Assembly (NCBI GenBank): GCA_965602785.1
Contig: CBFDAH010000051.1
Span: 1 to 16,542, forward strand
Reading direction: 5' to 3'
DNA: 16,542 nucleotides
From: JBGSLA01 sp965602785
Lineage (GTDB): Bacteria > Desulfobacterota > Desulfobaccia > Desulfobaccales > 0-14-0-80-60-11
The notes beneath the pieces are model-generated. The model searched no databases, was not told the origin of the DNA, and saw only the letters and a program-made list of their open reading frames with translations. Shown here piece by piece: positions 14,324 to 16,542 of the stretch; the first letter of the stretch is position 1; every line of letters starts with the position of its first letter. Position numbers and translations under genes: made by a program.

Positions 14324-15865
14324 TTAGCCGATACGCCCAGGCTGAGATTGGTGGAGGAGAGGACCGCGATATCCCTGCTCTTTCAGGTAAGAGCGCAACC
14401 TGGTGGCGGCATTGCGGGGCTGGAACAGGTGGCGCAGACCGGTCTTGACTAAAAAGAAATTTATCCACCAGAGTTGGCCCCAGTAAGGCTGCTCCCACCG
14501 GAAGAGATTCCCTGCCACCGCTAACAGCTTCGACAGGGAGAGATATCTTTCAGCAGACCCATGGATAATTTCCGGGAAGCGGCAGGCCGCCTCAATCAAC
14601 TGCTGCACGGCCAGGTCCAGGTCCAATTTCTCAGATAAATACCAGAGCTGCTGCAGGGGATTGATGTCCTGAGGCACAAAACCTTCCTGCCGAGCCATGT
14701 CCCAAAGGCGGGTGCCAGGATAGATTCTCACGCCCAGGAAAAAGTGAGCCAGGTTATAGGGAGGCCTTTGGCGACAAAGATAGGTAAAAGTGAAATCCAG
14801 GGTTTCCTTGAGGGTCGCATTGGTTTCACCCGGGCCCCCGATGAGGAAATACCAGAGCACGGTGAATTTGCTGCGGTTGATGGCTTCAGCCGCCCGGATA
14901 ACCTCTTCTGCGGTGAAGCTTTTCTGATAATTTTGGATCATGGCAGCGGCGGCGGATTCGGGGCTCATCATAAAAGACCGAAACCCCGCCCGCCACATCA
15001 GTTCCAAAAACCGGTCCGTCAGATGTTGGGGACTCACCCCCATAGTGCTGAACCTGGCCTGCCAGGGGCGCCTGATAATTTCTTCCAAGATCTCGGTGCA
15101 ATGGTCCAAAGGGTCGTTAAAAATCGAGTCAACAAATTCAAATGAGTCCGGCCGGTGATTGTAAAAAGCTTCCTCCACCTCATCCACCACTTCCCGGGGC
15201 GGCCGCAGCCGGAAGCGATTGCCTTCCAATAGTTGATTGTAGGTGCAATAAATGCAGCGGTGGCGACAGCCTCTTTTGGTCTGAACCAGATAGCTGCTGC
15301 CCATCTGGCGGTAGGGTTTCAGATTCACCCACCTGGCCAGATCAGGTTTCATCTCGGGAAAAGCCCCGAACCTGGGTGGGGTGAGATGAAACTTTCCCTG
15401 GCGCCTCAAACCCACCCCGGGAATGTGGGCCGGAGATTCCCCCTCCTGCAGGGCCCTGAGCAGCTCGACAAAACTCTCTTCCCCCTCCGAAACTATGAGG
15501 TAATCAGCCGGCAGCCGGGCCAAAACGTTCTCAGGCATCAGGGAGACTCCTGAGCCTCCCAACACCAGGGGGACCCGGGTAAGCTCTCTGATAACCTGGA
15601 TCAGGTGTTCCGCCTCCGGTAGATACGAGACGGGGTACAGCATGTTGCAGTTGTCGATGTTGCGAAGAGAAATACCGATGACCTCCGGGGAAAAACTCGA
15701 TATGGCCCGGTGCACTTGCTCCTCACGCCGCGGGACAAAACAAAGATCCAGCACCCGAACCTGGTGTCCCGCAGCTTCTGCGGCGGTGGCCACATAACCC
15801 AGGCCGATGGGCGGGGCCGCCAAGATATCATCTTTCAGATTGCTGTTGATCAATAGAACCCGCAT
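14324..15865 (-). CDS. B12-binding-fold radical SAM protein
   Basis: This 513-residue cytoplasmic enzyme starts with a B12-binding-type Rossmann domain (about 1-135: VLLINSN, PPIGLGYVATAAEAAGHQVRVLD, LVLGGSGVSLMPE). It has no DxHxxG cobalamin ligand, which is usual in this class. A radical SAM barrel follows, with the iron-sulfur motif KRGCRHRCIYC (Cys200, Cys204, Cys207), then FEFVDSIFNDP and FLIGGPGET. The C-terminal 110 residues (YLSLSKLLAVAGNLF, YWGQLWWINFF) are hydrophobic and aromatic. The family includes methyltransferases and ring-forming enzymes acting on lipids, tetrapyrroles and natural products; the substrate here cannot be read. The ATG start has no obvious SD (CCCCTCCG precedes it on the coding strand), so expression may be weak or the true start may lie elsewhere. 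No partner gene lies next to it in the window. Confidence 0.85.
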   Translation of the reverse strand: MRVLLINSNLKDDILAAPPIGLGYVATAAEAAGHQVRVLDLCFVPRREEQVHRAISSFSPEVIGISLRNIDNCNMLYPVSYLPEAEHLIQVIRELTRVPLVLGGSGVSLMPENVLARLPADYLIVSEGEESFVELLRALQEGESPAHIPGVGLRRQGKFHLTPPRFGAFPEMKPDLARWVNLKPYRQMGSSYLVQTKRGCRHRCIYCTYNQLLEGNRFRLRPPREVVDEVEEAFYNHRPDSFEFVDSIFNDPLDHCTEILEEIIRRPWQARFSTMGVSPQHLTDRFLELMWRAGFRSFMMSPESAAAAMIQNYQKSFTAEEVIRAAEAINRSKFTVLWYFLIGGPGETNATLKETLDFTFTYLCRQRPPYNLAHFFLGVRIYPGTRLWDMARQEGFVPQDINPLQQLWYLSEKLDLDLAVQQLIEAACRFPEIIHGSAERYLSLSKLLAVAGNLFRWEQPYWGQLWWINFFLVKTGLRHLFQPRNAATRLRSYLKEQGYRGPLLHQSQPGRIG

Positions 15866-15959
15866 CGGAGGGGACCGTGCACCACCAGGGGGCCAGCCAG
15901 GTCGGCCGCGTCAAGCCTGAGGGTTAAAAAAACCCGCTGGTCGGAGATGTGAAGAAAAC

Positions 15960-16094
15960 CCTAGAAGCTAGTGCAAACCTTTTTTCTGTCATCCTGAACG
16001 AAGTGAAGGATCTCAACATATTGAAAAATCGAGATTCTTCGCTTCGCTCAGAATGACATTTCAGAAGAACCGCAGTGTTCCAATGGCTTCTAGG
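15960..16094. repeat. MITE-like element, copy 2
   Basis: The outer ends CCTAGAAGC (15960-15968) and GCTTCTAGG (16086-16094) are perfect inverted copies. The inner 28-base arms, 15987-16014 and 16031-16058, pair at 24 of 28 positions around a 16-base AT-rich loop. It lies in the same orientation as the copy at 6499-6628, with no gap over 119 aligned bases. This copy is the more symmetrical of the two, so it may be the younger or less decayed one. It has no coding capacity. Confidence 0.8.
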
Positions 16095-16221
16095 AGTATT
16101 AATGGAGAGTTTTTTCTAAGAATACCAAAGCGGTGGGCGGGTTGGGGTTTTATCTTGGGATTTCTGGTTAATGTCGATGATTGTTCTCGTGCGGGCCACA
16201 GAGCCACGTCAAATTCCGTCA

Positions 16222-16421
16222 GCTAGTACTTAGCTGCCAAAGTTGGCGAATTTTTAAAGGGGTTTTTATTCCCCCCTTTTTTAAAGGGGGGTTAGGGGGG
16301 ATTTCTGTATCTACTTGAAAATCCCCCTAAATCCCCCTTTTTCAAAGAGGGACTTTAGGCGTTCCTGGTCTTTAAGGATGCGCTCAATAACTTACGCTCA
16401 TTGATGCAACTAAGTACTAGC
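16222..16421. mobile_element. 200-base MITE-like element with 16-base terminal inverted repeats
   Basis: Terminal repeats GCTAGTACTTAGCTGC (16222-16237) and GCAACTAAGTACTAGC (16406-16421) are inverted copies with one mismatch. The interior contains a large hairpin with alternating GGGGGG and CCCCC blocks (about 16283-16346), including AGGGGGGATTT against AAATCCCCCT. No transposase or ORF lies inside, so this looks like a non-autonomous element. No clear target-site duplication could be identified at its ends. Confidence 0.65.
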
Positions 16422-16485
16422 CATCTCCCCCAGAGAAACCTATTCGTTAAAAAAAATCAGTCCCGGGCCAGCATCTTGTGCAGAT

Positions 16486-16542
16486 TCATTCCTTTTCTTT
16501 GTCTTCCTGGTCTTTCTGATCTGGCTGGGTTTTCTGGTCTTT
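16486..16542 (-). CDS. Possible C-terminal end of a minus-strand gene (partial)
   Basis: Read on the minus strand from the window edge, one frame gives an 18-residue charged tail (KDQKTQPDQKDQEDKEKE) followed by TGA at 16486-16488. Such Lys/Asp/Gln-rich tails are common at the ends of membrane-associated and secretion proteins, but the other two minus frames are also open here. The call is therefore tentative and the family unknown. Confidence 0.25.
   Translation of the reverse strand, partial: KDQKTQPDQKDQEDKEKE

Larger units (their letters stand above)
15866..16542. other. Repeat-rich right flank
   Basis: This stretch of nearly 680 bases is almost entirely non-coding. It holds a small hairpin GGGTT-AAAAA-AACCC (15921-15935), a MITE-like element (15960-16094), a second unrelated MITE-like element (16222-16421) and possibly the last codons of a minus-strand gene at the edge. 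No promoter for the radical SAM gene was found in its upstream part. Confidence 0.6.

Noticed and set aside
14190..14498. 102-codon minus-strand frame overlapping the end of the radical SAM gene
   Set aside because: It overlaps the real gene in another frame and has no SD or motif.
16255..16360. Intrinsic terminator formed by the G-run/C-run hairpin
   Set aside because: The hairpin lies wholly inside an element with terminal inverted repeats and is better explained as part of it.

Overview
The window reads as a piece of a GC-rich Gram-negative chromosome, most likely a Desulfobacterota (Desulfobacca/Syntrophobacter-like) bacterium. This is inferred from the gene families: an XXXCH 'GAK system' protein, an adenylate-forming/ACP/PlsC fusion remnant, a B12-binding-fold radical SAM enzyme, and a FecR-TPR-outer-membrane-barrel protein with a C-terminal Phe. 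It is also suggested by dispersed palindromic elements. No 16S, tRNA or other lineage marker is present, so the placement is an inference. No tRNA, rRNA or CRISPR was seen.

Layout. 1-390 is non-coding, with a small palindromic repeat and a good sigma70-type promoter. 391-3164 is a tight plus-strand operon: a 32-codon leader ORF, a NeuD-like acyltransferase, a beta-keto acid cleavage enzyme (BKACE/DUF849) and a GT4 glycosyltransferase, joined by abutting or overlapping stops and starts. It looks like a module for making and attaching an acylated sugar of a surface glycan. 3165-3608 holds a GC-rich hairpin and a possible 42-codon minus-strand ORF. 3609-4991 (minus) is a three-part lipid protein (adenylate-forming C-subdomain, ACP, PlsC) that lacks the main adenylation domain. 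5468-6268 (plus) is a ZIP-fold membrane protein that has lost most canonical metal ligands. 6714-9092/9098 (minus) is a 792-794 residue GAF protein. It diverges from 9590-13240, a 1216-residue secreted FecR-TPR-beta-barrel protein. 13553-14086 is an orphan XXXCH/amphi-Trp-like protein with its own promoter and a structured leader. 14324-15865 (minus) is a radical SAM enzyme. The right end (15866-16542) is packed with two different MITE-like elements, followed by the possible tail of another minus-strand gene.

How it fits together. Only the first operon is a clear functional unit. The rest are mostly single genes in their own transcription units, separated by 300-680 base spacers carrying repeats. 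This is typical of accessory or slowly decaying chromosome, and envelope functions recur: glycan modification, phospholipid acylation, a membrane transporter and an outer-membrane barrel. The best candidates for undescribed biology are the NeuD-BKACE-GT4 operon with its leader peptide and the one-polypeptide FecR-TPR-barrel.
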